Shown here: positions 25,796-33,902 of the stretch, in pieces
How positions within the stretch are numbered: position 1 is the stretch's first letter
Layout of the letters: every line of letters begins with the position of its first letter
NCBI RefSeq assembly: GCF_014646075.1
Contig: NZ_BMMT01000007.1
Coordinates: 179,659-243,658 of the forward strand
Source: Saccharopolyspora thermophila
GTDB lineage: Bacteria; Actinomycetota; Actinomycetes; Mycobacteriales; Pseudonocardiaceae
Direction of reading: 5' to 3'
Length of the DNA stretch: 64,000 nucleotides
Made by a program: the position numbers and the translations under genes
The notes under the pieces: generated by a model
Seen by the model: only the letters and a program-made list of their open reading frames with translations
What the model was told of the DNA's origin: nothing
The model's database searches: none

Positions 25796-26376
25796 GCACG
25801 GGAGCCCTGCACCGCCTGATCCGTCACGGAACGGGCCGACGCGCCGCGGAGGAGCGTTGCGACCTGTGCCGCGAGCCGCTCGTGGCCGAGCACCGGCATC
25901 TGGTCGACGTCGACCGCCGTGAGCTGATGTGCGCGTGCCGGGCCTGCGCGGTGCTGTTCGATCGCGACGCGGCCGGGCACTACCGGCTCGTGCCGCGGCG
26001 TCGGCACCGCCTGGCCCCGGTGCCCACGGCGTCCCTCGGTATCCCGGTCGGGCTCGCCTTCTTCGTGGTGCGGGCGGACGGCACCGCACTCGCCCACTAC
26101 CCCGGCCCGGCCGGGGTGGCGGTGTGGGAGGTGGCCGCGCCGGCATGGCGGCAGGTCGCCGACCAGCGGCCCGAGCTCGACCACATGGCACCGGAGGTGG
26201 AGGCGCTGCTGGTCAACACCGCGCGCGGGCACCAGGAGCACTGGATCGTCCCGGTCGACGTGTGCTACCGGCTCGTCGCGGTGCTGCGTCGCGAGTGGCG
26301 GGGACTGTCCGGCGGGTCGGCGGTGTGGCCCGCGATCGAAGGTTTCTTCGCCGAACTGGCTGCCGATCCCAGGTGA
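25792..26376 (+). CDS. DUF5947-family protein of the hydrogenase operon
   Basis: A 194-residue protein with a zinc-ribbon-like N-terminus (CDLCREPL near 24 and CACRACAVLF near 49), then a mixed domain (LGIPVGLAFFVVRADGTALAHYPGPAG). The GTG start overlaps the upstream stop (GTGA). DUF5947 proteins recur beside group 1h hydrogenase genes; function is not established. The four cysteines suggest a metal- or cluster-binding partner of the NifU-like protein. Confidence 0.75.
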   Translation: MSTGALHRLIRHGTGRRAAEERCDLCREPLVAEHRHLVDVDRRELMCACRACAVLFDRDAAGHYRLVPRRRHRLAPVPTASLGIPVGLAFFVVRADGTALAHYPGPAGVAVWEVAAPAWRQVADQRPELDHMAPEVEALLVNTARGHQEHWIVPVDVCYRLVAVLRREWRGLSGGSAVWPAIEGFFAELAADPR

Positions 26377-26394
26377 GGGACCCGAGGAGGGAAG

Positions 26395-26601
26395 ATGGGC
26401 GGAATCCGAGTCGGCCGCGCGGACGTGAAACCGGACACCCCCGGTCACGTCCGCGGCCTGCACCAGGGCAACCACGGGGCGTCCCGGCGGCAGGCGGGGC
26501 ATCGCGCGGACGGCACGGCCGACGCGCGCCGCTCCACCGGGATCCACTGGAAGCACCACAACCCGGTCCGGCGGGCCATGCCGAACATCCCGCCGGGCTG
26601 A
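26395..26601 (+). CDS. Small basic His/Gly-rich protein of the hydrogenase operon
   Basis: A 68-residue protein (begins MGGIRVGRADVKPDTPGHVR). It is rich in Gly, Arg and His, including IHWKHHNP near the C-terminus, and has no cysteines. It lies 18 bp after the DUF5947 gene with GAGGAGGG upstream. Histidines could bind nickel, but this is speculation; no family function is known to me. Confidence 0.6.
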   Translation: MGGIRVGRADVKPDTPGHVRGLHQGNHGASRRQAGHRADGTADARRSTGIHWKHHNPVRRAMPNIPPG

Positions 26602-26626
26602 GACCACGACGAGAGGAGGGGAGCGG

Positions 26627-26788
26627 ATGGCCAGGAAGGTGCTGATCGCGCAGGCTGTGCTGCTCACCGCCGGACTGCTCGCGCTGTTCGTGCGGGAACT
26701 GCCCGGGCTGGTCCGCGAGGTCCGGATGTGGCGCATGACGATGTCGTTCCGCCGCGGCATCCCGGGCAAGCACCCTCAGCGCGGCTGA
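26627..26788 (+). CDS. DUF6893-like small single-pass membrane protein
   Basis: A 53-residue protein (MARKVLIAQAVLLTAGLLAL). One hydrophobic helix spans residues ~5-22, followed by RELPGLVREVRMWRMTMSFRRG, the arginine-rich RxxPxxxRExRMxRM pattern typical of small actinobacterial DUF6893 proteins. GAGGAGGGGAG lies just upstream of the ATG. It ends the hydrogenase operon and could anchor or organise a complex at the membrane; this is inference. Confidence 0.65.
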   Translation: MARKVLIAQAVLLTAGLLALFVRELPGLVREVRMWRMTMSFRRGIPGKHPQRG

Positions 26789-26952
26789 CCACGGAGTCCG
26801 CTGTGGACGCGGGCCGCGCGGCGGCCCGGAACAGGTGCCGGCGCGGAAACGCGGCGTTCCAATAACGTGTTCTGGAGTACGGCTTTGCCGACCGGATGCT
26901 CGCATGGCGCGCGCGGCTGGACTGCGGTGGATGAACGCGTTCTACTTGGTGT

Positions 26953-27642
26953 GTGGTGAGTCACCTGATTCAGGGCGAGCGCGTGACCATGCCGGTGCGC
27001 ATCCGGGATGCCAGCGCGTGCGCGGCGATGTTCACCGTTCCCGCACGCCGGGCGCGCTCGGTGCTCTCCCATGCCGGGCTTGACCCCGTCGAACCGGTGC
27101 GCGGCACCGCGGTCTGCGCACTGGCGTTCGTCCACTACCGCGACGGCGACCTGGGGTCCTACCACGAGTTCGCGGTGGCCTTCCTCGTTCGCGACCCGGT
27201 GCGGCGGGGGAGCGGCGCCTTCATCCACTGGCTCCCGGTCGACCAGACCTTCACGTTGGCGGCCGGCCGGACCATCTGGGGCTTCCCCAAGGAGATGGCC
27301 GACATCGACCTGCGCCTGGGCGGGCGCACGAAGAGCTGCGTGATCCGCCAGGACGGTCGCCTGGTCGCCGGGCTGCTCGTCAAGCCCGGCATCCCGGTGC
27401 CCAGCCGCAGCGAGCTGGTTTCCCTGGACGCCTACACCCACCAGGACGGGGTGCTGCGCCGAATCCCCTGGAAGCTCAGGGCGCAGCGCGTGCGGTCCCG
27501 GCCGGGTGGGGCGCTGCTGCGCCTCGGCGACCACCCGGTCGCGAGGGAACTCGCCTCCCTCGGCCTGCCCAAGACGGCGCTGTGCACCAGTTCCATCGGG
27601 ACGATGGCGATGACAGTCGCCGACGCGGACGTGGTCGGCTGA
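26953..27642 (+). CDS. Acetoacetate decarboxylase-family protein
   Basis: A 229-residue protein of the acetoacetate decarboxylase-like fold. The conserved block IWGFPKEMADI (Lys113) corresponds to the region holding the Schiff-base lysine in the family; HWLPVDQTFTLAAGRTIWG precedes it. Many family members are not true acetoacetate decarboxylases, so substrate is open. Start is GTG 26953, with an in-frame ATG at 26989 (MPVRIRDASA) as alternative. Convergent with the LacI gene downstream. Confidence 0.7.
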   Translation: MVSHLIQGERVTMPVRIRDASACAAMFTVPARRARSVLSHAGLDPVEPVRGTAVCALAFVHYRDGDLGSYHEFAVAFLVRDPVRRGSGAFIHWLPVDQTFTLAAGRTIWGFPKEMADIDLRLGGRTKSCVIRQDGRLVAGLLVKPGIPVPSRSELVSLDAYTHQDGVLRRIPWKLRAQRVRSRPGGALLRLGDHPVARELASLGLPKTALCTSSIGTMAMTVADADVVG

Positions 27643-27660
27643 GCGGCCAGCCCCGCTCAG
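27639..27660. terminator. Bidirectional hairpin between convergent genes
   Basis: CTGAGCGG and CCGCTCAG form a perfect 8-bp stem with a 6-base loop across the facing gene ends. No U-tract, as usual in actinobacteria. Confidence 0.5.
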
Positions 27661-28682
27661 TCCGCCGGTGGACCGGTGGTGCCGCGCACCACGAGCTTCG
27701 GCTCGAGCACCACCTCCCGCGGTGGCAGCGCGGAGTCCTCCAGCCGCGCGACGGCCAGGCGAACGGCCTGCTCGGCCATGCGGTCCACGTCCTGGCGGAT
27801 CGTGGTCAGGTCGACGTGCGCCAGGTGCGAGACATGGCTGTCGTCGTAGCCGACGACGGAGACGTCCCGCGGCACGTCGAGCCCCGCCTGCGCCAGCGTG
27901 CGCATGAGACCCAGCGCGCAGCGGTCGTTGCCGGCCAGCACCGCGGTGGGCAGCTGTCGTTCGCCGAGCAGGGACCGGCCCGCCTTCACCCCGGCGTCCT
28001 CGGTGTGGGCGCCGGGGATCACCCGTGCTTCGGCGGCCAGCCCGCGGGCGCGCATGGCCGTGAGGTAGGCGTCGCGCCGCTCGGGTGCGCCCGGTCCGTC
28101 GCCGCCGTCGATGTGGACGATCCGGCGGTGGCCGAGCTCGGCGAGGTAGTCGACGGCCTGCCGGACACCCTCGTCCTCGGCGGTGTGGACGCTGTCCACC
28201 CGCGCCCCGGTCGCTCGGCGGCCGACGACGGCGACGACCGCCCGCTGCCCGAGCTCGTCGAGCTGGTGGCTGCCGCCGCGGGGACCGAGCAGGATGAGGG
28301 CCTCGCAGCGGTGGCTGAGCAGCGACTCCACGGCCTTGCGCTCGTCGCGGGACGGCGCGGTGGCCGACAGCAGCACCTCGTACCCGAGCCGTTCGGCCTC
28401 GGGGTAGATGGCCTCCACCAGGTCGGCCTGGAACGGTTGGTGCACGGTCAGCATCACGCCGAGGGTGCGGCTGTGGCGACTCGCCAGCATGCGCGCCGCG
28501 GTGTCGGGGCGGTACCCGAGCTGGTCGGCGACGCGCAGCACGCGCTGGCGGGTGCGCTCGCTGGCGCCCGGCTGGTCCCGGAAGACGAGTGACACCAGCG
28601 CCCGCGACACCCCGGCGCGGCGTGCCACGTCCGCCATCGTCGGTCTGCGCCGGCCGTTACCCCGAGCGGATTCGTCGATCAC
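27657..28682 (-). CDS. LacI-family transcriptional regulator 1
   Basis: A 341-residue LacI/GalR repressor. The DNA-binding headpiece is at 14-60 (TMADVARRAGVSRALVSLVF, hinge RQRVLRVADQLGYRPDTAARML). The periplasmic-binding-protein-like effector domain follows (TLGVMLTVHQPFQADLV; VIPGAHTEDAGVKAGR). It is divergent from the TIM-barrel/MFS operon at 28877 and probably represses it, with a sugar or inositol derivative as inducer (inference). It is a close paralogue of the regulator at 35165, with the same order of motifs (AQDPFHADLIEHIY versus HQPFQADLVEAIY). Confidence 0.88.
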   Translation of the reverse strand: MIDESARGNGRRRPTMADVARRAGVSRALVSLVFRDQPGASERTRQRVLRVADQLGYRPDTAARMLASRHSRTLGVMLTVHQPFQADLVEAIYPEAERLGYEVLLSATAPSRDERKAVESLLSHRCEALILLGPRGGSHQLDELGQRAVVAVVGRRATGARVDSVHTAEDEGVRQAVDYLAELGHRRIVHIDGGDGPGAPERRDAYLTAMRARGLAAEARVIPGAHTEDAGVKAGRSLLGERQLPTAVLAGNDRCALGLMRTLAQAGLDVPRDVSVVGYDDSHVSHLAHVDLTTIRQDVDRMAEQAVRLAVARLEDSALPPREVVLEPKLVVRGTTGPPAD

Positions 28683-28731
28683 TCCCGTGATCCTGCACCA
28701 CCCCGCCTATGCCGATGTTTGACAGAAAGTC

Positions 28732-28761
28732 TTGACATACTGCTGTGGTCGGCACCATAGT
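28732..28761 (+). promoter_or_regulatory. Sigma-70-like promoter of the TIM-barrel/MFS operon
   Basis: TTGACA at 28732-28737 and CATAGT at 28756-28761 are separated by 18 bp, about 115 bp before the first gene. The -35 box is perfect. Confidence 0.6.
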
Positions 28762-28769
28762 ACCGGGAA

Positions 28770-28783
28770 CTAGAGCGCGCTAG
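28770..28783. promoter_or_regulatory. Candidate LacI-type operator
   Basis: CTAGAGCGCGCTAG is palindromic except for one base pair and has the central CG typical of LacI-family operators. It sits right after the -10 box, where a repressor would block initiation. Confidence 0.5.
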
Positions 28784-28876
28784 TAGCGCGCGCCAGGCTG
28801 AGTCACCAGCGCCGATGATCGGCCTCAAGATCAAAAACTGCGGTGGGCACCGTCGCCCACCGACCGAGGAGGGTCC

Positions 28877-29827
28877 ATGACAGCGTCGTCCCAGTCCGCT
28901 GCTCGTGTTGTGGCGGGCAATCTGTGTCTGGGTTCCGCGCCTGATTCGTGGGGCGTGTGGTTTGCCGAGGATGAGCACCAGGTGGGGTTCACGCAGTTCC
29001 TTGACGAGTTGGTGCAGGCCGGGTACCGGTGGTTGGAGCTGGGGCCGTACGGGTTTTTGCCGACCGATCCCAGGCGGCTGGCTGAGGAGGTTGGTGCGCG
29101 GGGTCTGCAGGTGTCGGGGGGGACGACGTTCGGTGCGTTGCACCGGCCGGATCTGTGGGAGGAGGTGGTGGCGAGCACGCGCAGGGTCGCGGAGTTGACG
29201 GCGGCGGTGGGTGCGCATCATCTGGTGTTCATTCCGCCGATGTTCCGGGATGAGAAGACCGGTGGTTACACGGAGTCGCCGGAGTTGTCCGCCGAGCAGT
29301 GGGCGGTGCTGGGTCGGGCGGCTGATGAGCTGGGCAGGATGTTGTTGGAGGAGTTTGACGTGCGGTTGTGTGTGCATCCGCATGCGGACAGTCATATTCA
29401 GACCCAGCCGGAGATCGAGCGGTTTTTGGATGCCACGGATTCCCGGTTTGTGAATTTGTGTCTGGATACCGGGCATGTTGCCTATGGTGGTGGTGACAAT
29501 CTTGATCTGATTCGCCGGTATGCCGGGCGTATTGGTTATGTGCACATCAAGCAGATGGATCCGGATGTGCTTGCGCAGGTGGCGGCTGAGGGGTTGTCGT
29601 TCGGTGAGGCGGTCAGGCGGGGGGTGTGTGTGGAGCCGCCGGCGGGGGTGCCGGATCCGGCTGAGGTTGTTGCGGCGTTGTCGTCGTTGGATGCGGAGTT
29701 GTTCGTGATCGTTGAGCAGGATCTGTATCCGTGTGCGCCGGATGTGCCGTTGCCCATTGCCGTGCGTACCCGCGAGTACCTTGCCGGGTGCGGGCTGAGC
29801 GGCAGCAAACGGCCCACGATCCGGTGA
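28877..29827 (+). CDS. Sugar-phosphate isomerase/epimerase-type TIM-barrel protein (IolE-like)
   Basis: A 316-residue AP-endonuclease-2-like TIM barrel. It has the IolE-like opening GSAPDSWGVWF and metal-ligand blocks LGPYGFLPTDP, LCVHPHADSHIQT, CLDTGHVAYGG and YVHIKQMDP. The related IolE dehydrates 2-keto-myo-inositol; with the IolH-like gene and an IolT-type transporter nearby, inositol or a similar cyclitol is the probable substrate. Third codon positions are much richer in T and in TTG/GTT/GAT codons than the neighbours, suggesting a different origin for this gene. GAGGAGGG lies just upstream of the ATG. Confidence 0.8.
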   Translation: MTASSQSAARVVAGNLCLGSAPDSWGVWFAEDEHQVGFTQFLDELVQAGYRWLELGPYGFLPTDPRRLAEEVGARGLQVSGGTTFGALHRPDLWEEVVASTRRVAELTAAVGAHHLVFIPPMFRDEKTGGYTESPELSAEQWAVLGRAADELGRMLLEEFDVRLCVHPHADSHIQTQPEIERFLDATDSRFVNLCLDTGHVAYGGGDNLDLIRRYAGRIGYVHIKQMDPDVLAQVAAEGLSFGEAVRRGVCVEPPAGVPDPAEVVAALSSLDAELFVIVEQDLYPCAPDVPLPIAVRTREYLAGCGLSGSKRPTIR

Positions 29828-29858
29828 CGCCGGAAGCTCCGACGGAGGAGACCGATCC

Positions 29859-31280
29859 ATGTCCACAGCGCACACCGACGTGCCTTCCCCGCACGCGGCA
29901 GCGCACGACGCCCGAGGCCCCCACGCACGCCGCCTGAGGACCATCACCCTCGTCGCCACCTTCGGTGGTCTGCTGTTCGGCTACGACACCGGCGTGATCA
30001 ACGGCGCGCTGCCCTACATGCAGTCCGACCTCGGGCTCACGCCGCTCACCGAGGGGCTGGTCACCAGCTCCCTGCTGTTCGGCGCCGCCATCGGCGCATT
30101 CACCGGCGGCCGGCTGGCCGACGCCCGCGGCCGACGGCGCACCATCCTCGCGCTCGCGGGGATCTTCCTGGCGGGCACGCTGGCCTGCACGTTCGCGCCG
30201 GACGCGGCATTCATGGTGGCGGCCCGGTTCGTGCTCGGACTGGCCGTCGGCGGTGCGTCGGTGACCGTGCCGACGTACCTGGCCGAGGTGTCACCCGCCG
30301 AGCGCCGCGGCCGGCTGGTCACGCAGAACGAACTGATGATCGTCACCGGTCAGCTGCTCGCGTTCACCTTCAACGCCGCAATCGCCGGTCTGCTGGGCGA
30401 GTCCGCCCACGTGTGGCGCTACATGCTGGTCGTCGCGTCGCTGCCCGCCGTGGTGCTGTGGTTCGGCATGCTGGTCATGCCCGAAAGCCCGCGCTGGCTG
30501 GCGTCGCGGGGCCGCCTCGGCGAGGCGCTCGACGTGCTCCGGCAGGTCCGCTCCGCGCAGCGCGCCGAGGCCGAACTGGCCGACGTGCAGCGGCTGGCCG
30601 AGGAGGACGAGAAGGCGCAGACCGGCGGCTGGTCGGACCTGGCGGTGCCGTGGATTCGCCGGCTCGTGCTGGTCGGCATCGGCATCGCCGTCGTGCAGCA
30701 GCTCAGCGGCGTGAACACGATCATGTACTACGGCACCCAGATCCTGCAGAGCTCCGGGCTCTCCGCCAACGGCGCCCTCGTCGCCAACATCGCCAACGGC
30801 GTGATCTCGGTGCTGGCCACCTTCGTCGGCATCTACCTGCTGGGGCGGGTGAACCGGCGGCCGATGCTGCTGGTCGGGCAGGCGGGCACGGTCACCGCGC
30901 TGCTGCTGGTCGCGGTCGTGTCGCTGGTCGTGCCGGAGGGCACCACCCGAGCGCTGCTCGTGCTCGCGCTGACCGTGACGTTCCTGGCGTTCCAGCAGGG
31001 TGCCACCTCGCCGGTGACCTGGTTGATGCTCGCGGAGATCTTCCCGCTGAAGATGCGGGGGTTCGCCTTCGGCATCGCCAGCCTCACGTTGTGGGCCACC
31101 AACTTCGCCGTGGGACTGACGTTCCCGGTGCTGGTGGCCGAGCTCGGCATCGCCGCCACGTTCGGCGTCTTCGTGGTCGTCGGCGTCGTTGCCATCGCCT
31201 TCGTCGCGAGGTTCGTGCCCGAGACCCGCGGCCGGTCCCTGGAAAGCCTGGAATCCGAACTGCGCGCCCGTTACTCGTGA
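29859..31280 (+). CDS. Sugar-porter family MFS transporter (inositol/hexose type)
   Basis: A 473-residue, 12-helix MFS protein. Sugar-porter signatures are present: LLFGYDTGVINGALP in helix 1, GGRLADARGRRRTI after helix 2, PESPRWLASRGR between helices 6 and 7, VVQQLSGVNTIMYYG in helix 7, and the terminal VPETRGRSLESLE. This is the IolT/GalP-like proton symporter group. It follows the IolE-like gene by 31 bp, so it probably imports the same cyclitol or sugar. Codon usage is again typical of the window, unlike the gene before it. Confidence 0.88.
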   Translation: MSTAHTDVPSPHAAAHDARGPHARRLRTITLVATFGGLLFGYDTGVINGALPYMQSDLGLTPLTEGLVTSSLLFGAAIGAFTGGRLADARGRRRTILALAGIFLAGTLACTFAPDAAFMVAARFVLGLAVGGASVTVPTYLAEVSPAERRGRLVTQNELMIVTGQLLAFTFNAAIAGLLGESAHVWRYMLVVASLPAVVLWFGMLVMPESPRWLASRGRLGEALDVLRQVRSAQRAEAELADVQRLAEEDEKAQTGGWSDLAVPWIRRLVLVGIGIAVVQQLSGVNTIMYYGTQILQSSGLSANGALVANIANGVISVLATFVGIYLLGRVNRRPMLLVGQAGTVTALLLVAVVSLVVPEGTTRALLVLALTVTFLAFQQGATSPVTWLMLAEIFPLKMRGFAFGIASLTLWATNFAVGLTFPVLVAELGIAATFGVFVVVGVVAIAFVARFVPETRGRSLESLESELRARYS

Positions 31281-31344
31281 CGAGCCCGGGCGCCGCACAC
31301 AGCACCGACGAGTCCACTGCGGACTCGAGAAGTTCGAGGGAATC

Positions 31345-32211
31345 ATGAAGATCGCACTCGACCCGTACATGTTCCGCATGCTGTCCATCCGGGACATGGT
31401 GCGGACCGTCGCCGACATCGGCTACGAGTACATCGAACTGTCGCCGCGCGACGACTTCATGCCGTTCTTCGTCCACCCCCGGGCCGACGATGACCGGGTC
31501 GCGGAGTTGAAGAGCGCGCTGCGCGAGACCGGTGTCCAGCTGGCCAGCGTGCTCCCGCTGTACCGCTGGTCGGGTCCGGACGAGACCGAACGCCAAGCCG
31601 CGGTGCGCTACTGGAAGCGCATGATCGAGGTGACCGCGGAACTGGGCTGCCAGCAGATGAACTCGGAGTTCAACGGCCGCCCCGAGCGCCCCGCCGAGAG
31701 CGAGGCGGCCTTCTGGCGGTCGATGGAGGAACTGCTGCCGGTGTTCGAGCGCGAGGGCATCGCGCTGAACCTGGAGGCCCACCCGGACGACTTCTGCGAG
31801 GTCAACACGCCCGCGGTGGACCTGGTGCGGGCGATCAACAAGCCGTGGGTGAACTATCTGTACTGCGCGCCGCACACCTTCCACCTGTCCGGCGACGACA
31901 CCGGGGCGGACATCCCCGCGATGCTGCGCTACGCCGGGGACAAGCTGGCCCACGTGCACATCGCGGACACGTTCAACCACAAGGCGTCGTCCGGGCTGCG
32001 CTACATCCTGAACCCGCCGGGCACCCCGGCTCGCATCCACCAGCACCTCGACATCGGCCAGGGTGAGGTGGACTGGGACGCCTTCTTCGGCACCCTGCGG
32101 GAGATGGGTTTCGACGGCATCGCCACCGCGTGCGTGTTCGCCTGGGAGGACCGGGCCGTGGAGTCCTCGAAGTACATGCTCGAGCGGATCACCAAGGAAC
32201 TCCGCCGCTGA
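31345..32211 (+). CDS. Sugar-phosphate isomerase/epimerase-type TIM-barrel protein (IolH-like)
   Basis: A 288-residue TIM barrel resembling IolH: MKIALDPYMFRMLSIRDMVR, YEYIELSPRDDFMPFFVHPR, QMNSEFNGRPERPAESEAAF, LEAHPDDFCEVN and HVHIADTFNHK. These supply Glu, Asp and His metal ligands typical of the fold. It probably acts on a later inositol or sugar-acid intermediate; the exact reaction of IolH itself is not settled. ATG at 31345, last gene of the LacI-controlled operon, followed by a hairpin. Confidence 0.8.
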   Translation: MKIALDPYMFRMLSIRDMVRTVADIGYEYIELSPRDDFMPFFVHPRADDDRVAELKSALRETGVQLASVLPLYRWSGPDETERQAAVRYWKRMIEVTAELGCQQMNSEFNGRPERPAESEAAFWRSMEELLPVFEREGIALNLEAHPDDFCEVNTPAVDLVRAINKPWVNYLYCAPHTFHLSGDDTGADIPAMLRYAGDKLAHVHIADTFNHKASSGLRYILNPPGTPARIHQHLDIGQGEVDWDAFFGTLREMGFDGIATACVFAWEDRAVESSKYMLERITKELRR

Positions 32212-32221
32212 GGTCGCGGTC

Positions 32222-32243
32222 CGCGGTTCCCCCGGGGACCGCG
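32222..32243 (+). terminator. GC-rich hairpin after the IolH-like gene
   Basis: CGCGGT and ACCGCG arms enclose a CCCC/GGGG inner stem with one bulged T, starting 10 bp after the stop codon. Confidence 0.45.
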
Positions 32244-32405
32244 TTCCGGCTGCCCCCCGCCGCGGCCGTCAGCGGACCCCGGTCGGCCCAGGACGCTGCG
32301 GATGCGCGCCACCTCGGTCGACGGTGCACCAGCAGGTTCGCTTGCCGGGCCTCGCGCCGCGGACGTAGCGTGGGGTTCCGCTGGTTCACCGCGGGGGACG
32401 GGTCG

Positions 32406-32876
32406 ATGCAGACGTTCCTGCCCTACCCGGGCTTCGCCGAGACGGCCCGGGTGCTCGACAGCCGGCGCCTCGGCAAGCAGCGGGTGGAGGCGCTGCAGAT
32501 CCTCCGCGCGCTGACGGTGCCCGGGCACGGCTGGCGGCACCACCCGGTCACGGCGATGTGGGCCGGGTACGAAGAAGCGCTCGCCTGCTACGGCCTCGCC
32601 ATCTGCGGCGTGTGGGTCGGCACCGGTCGCCGCGACACCTGCGCGGCGACGCTCCGCCGGGACCTCGAGGCCGCCACCGGCGTCGCGCACGTGCGCTCGC
32701 AGCGGGACCTGGCCGCCCGGGGCGAGCTGCCGCCGTGGCTCGGTGATCCCGCCTTCCACCGGAGCCACCAGTCCGCCCTGCTCCGCAAGGACCGCGCCCA
32801 CTACACGGTGTTCTTCGACGGCGTGCCGGACGACCTGCCGTACGTGTGGCCGGTGTCCGACCGCGCCCGGCGGTAG
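32406..32876 (+). CDS. MSMEG_6728-family protein (pyrimidine-dimer-glycosylase-like)
   Basis: A 156-residue protein beginning MQTFLPYPGFAETARVLDSR and continuing RRLGKQRVEALQILRAL, then HHPVTAMWAGYEEAL and FHRSHQSALLRKDRAHY. This matches the MSMEG_6728 family, whose N-terminus resembles T4 endonuclease V-type proteins; function in actinobacteria is not known. ATG at 32406. It has no functional link to the surrounding sugar genes. Confidence 0.75.
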   Translation: MQTFLPYPGFAETARVLDSRRLGKQRVEALQILRALTVPGHGWRHHPVTAMWAGYEEALACYGLAICGVWVGTGRRDTCAATLRRDLEAATGVAHVRSQRDLAARGELPPWLGDPAFHRSHQSALLRKDRAHYTVFFDGVPDDLPYVWPVSDRARR

Positions 32877-33091
32877 CCGCACGCGCGTGCTTTCCTGGTG
32901 CCAACACAGGTGGGGCCCGCAGACGGGCGCCGCCGACTGCCCGGGTCGACGAGGACGTCCTCGACGGCTTGTGCACACCGCGGCAGGGCGTGCTCCTGGC
33001 CGAGGTCCGGGCGCTGGGGCTGCGGTGCCTGACCCCGGAGGAGGCCCGCGACCATCTGTGCGGGGTCGCGGTGGGCGGGACCGCCGCCTGA
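32846..33091 (+). CDS. Uncertain small ORF or fragment
   Basis: The last ~48 codons (TARVDEDVLDGLCTPRQGVL, then LAEVRALGLRCLTPEEARDH) have strongly GC-rich third positions and protein-like composition. The 5' part looks non-coding and overlaps the previous gene by 31 bp, and no good start is seen. It may be a gene remnant. Confidence 0.25.
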   Translation: MAGVRPRPAVAARACFPGANTGGARRRAPPTARVDEDVLDGLCTPRQGVLLAEVRALGLRCLTPEEARDHLCGVAVGGTAA

Positions 33092-33111
33092 GCCCTTCGC
33101 GGCCGCGGCCG

Positions 33112-33783
33112 TCAGGGCAGTTCGAAGTGCTGGTAGTCGATCGGGTCGTGCCAGTGGCCGCCCCACTGCCAGCCACGGTCGACGAACGTGCGCACCGCGG
33201 GGTCGCCGTCGTGCAGCAGCCCCGGGTCGGCGCGGCTGCGGTCCAGGTAGGGTGCCGCGTTCCCCGGCTGGACCACCCCGGTGTCGTCCAGGTAGGGGTT
33301 GATCAGCGGGTTGACGTCGACCGCCCGGCCGTAGGCGTGCTGGGACCAGTGGCCGGTGCCGGGGATGTCCCGGCAGTTGAACGCCGAGGTGTTGTTGTCC
33401 CGCATGGACAACTCGTCGTCCGCGGCGGGGTAGTGGTCGACCGTGCGCATCTTCTCGATCGGGTAGCGCAGCCGCTCCAGCTCGGCGAAGACCGAGACAA
33501 CCTGCGCGACCCGGTCGGCGTGCACGACGAGCTCGCCGCGGTGCGTCCGGCCGTCGAACCCGAGGTACGGCACCTCGACCCGGCGCAGCTGCTCGGGAGC
33601 CACCGGGCAGCCCGGCCGCCAGCTCGCGCCGAGCTCCGCTGCGGTGACCGGGTGGACGGTCCCACGGGCAGGCGGCGGGGCTGGGGCGGTGGTGCACTGC
33701 GGCAACACGAGACCGGCAGCCAGCACCGCTGCCAGCACCGCACCGCGCGTTCGACGAGCCGCGCCCATCGCTCTCGCCCCCAT
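33112..33783 (-). CDS. Secreted M15-family D-Ala-D-Ala carboxypeptidase-like peptidase
   Basis: A 223-residue protein with an N-terminal signal segment (RRTRGAVLAAVLAAGLVLPQ) and a VanY/M15 domain. The zinc-site motifs are intact: SQHAYGRAVDVNP (His and Asp ligands) and WHDPIDYQHFE (catalytic Asp/Glu region and third His). Such enzymes trim cell-wall stem peptides outside the membrane. The ATG at 33783 gives the shortest full signal peptide; an upstream start at 33825 and an internal ATG at 33768 are alternatives. Confidence 0.8.
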   Translation of the reverse strand: MGARAMGAARRTRGAVLAAVLAAGLVLPQCTTAPAPPPARGTVHPVTAAELGASWRPGCPVAPEQLRRVEVPYLGFDGRTHRGELVVHADRVAQVVSVFAELERLRYPIEKMRTVDHYPAADDELSMRDNNTSAFNCRDIPGTGHWSQHAYGRAVDVNPLINPYLDDTGVVQPGNAAPYLDRSRADPGLLHDGDPAVRTFVDRGWQWGGHWHDPIDYQHFELP

Positions 33784-33902
33784 CCCGTGAAAATGATCGA
33801 CCCCGGTTGGGAACCCGCCACCCACGGTACCGGTGTCGAGGTAGCGTCGGCCTGCCCGCCGGACTACGTCTGACCTGCGGGAACGCCGGTTATGATGCCG
33901 CC

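Noticed and set aside
28679..29959. Minus-strand open frame of 426 codons over the IolE-like gene
   Set aside because: The plus-strand product has a complete TIM-barrel signature and a ribosome site; the antisense frame results from its unusual codon usage.
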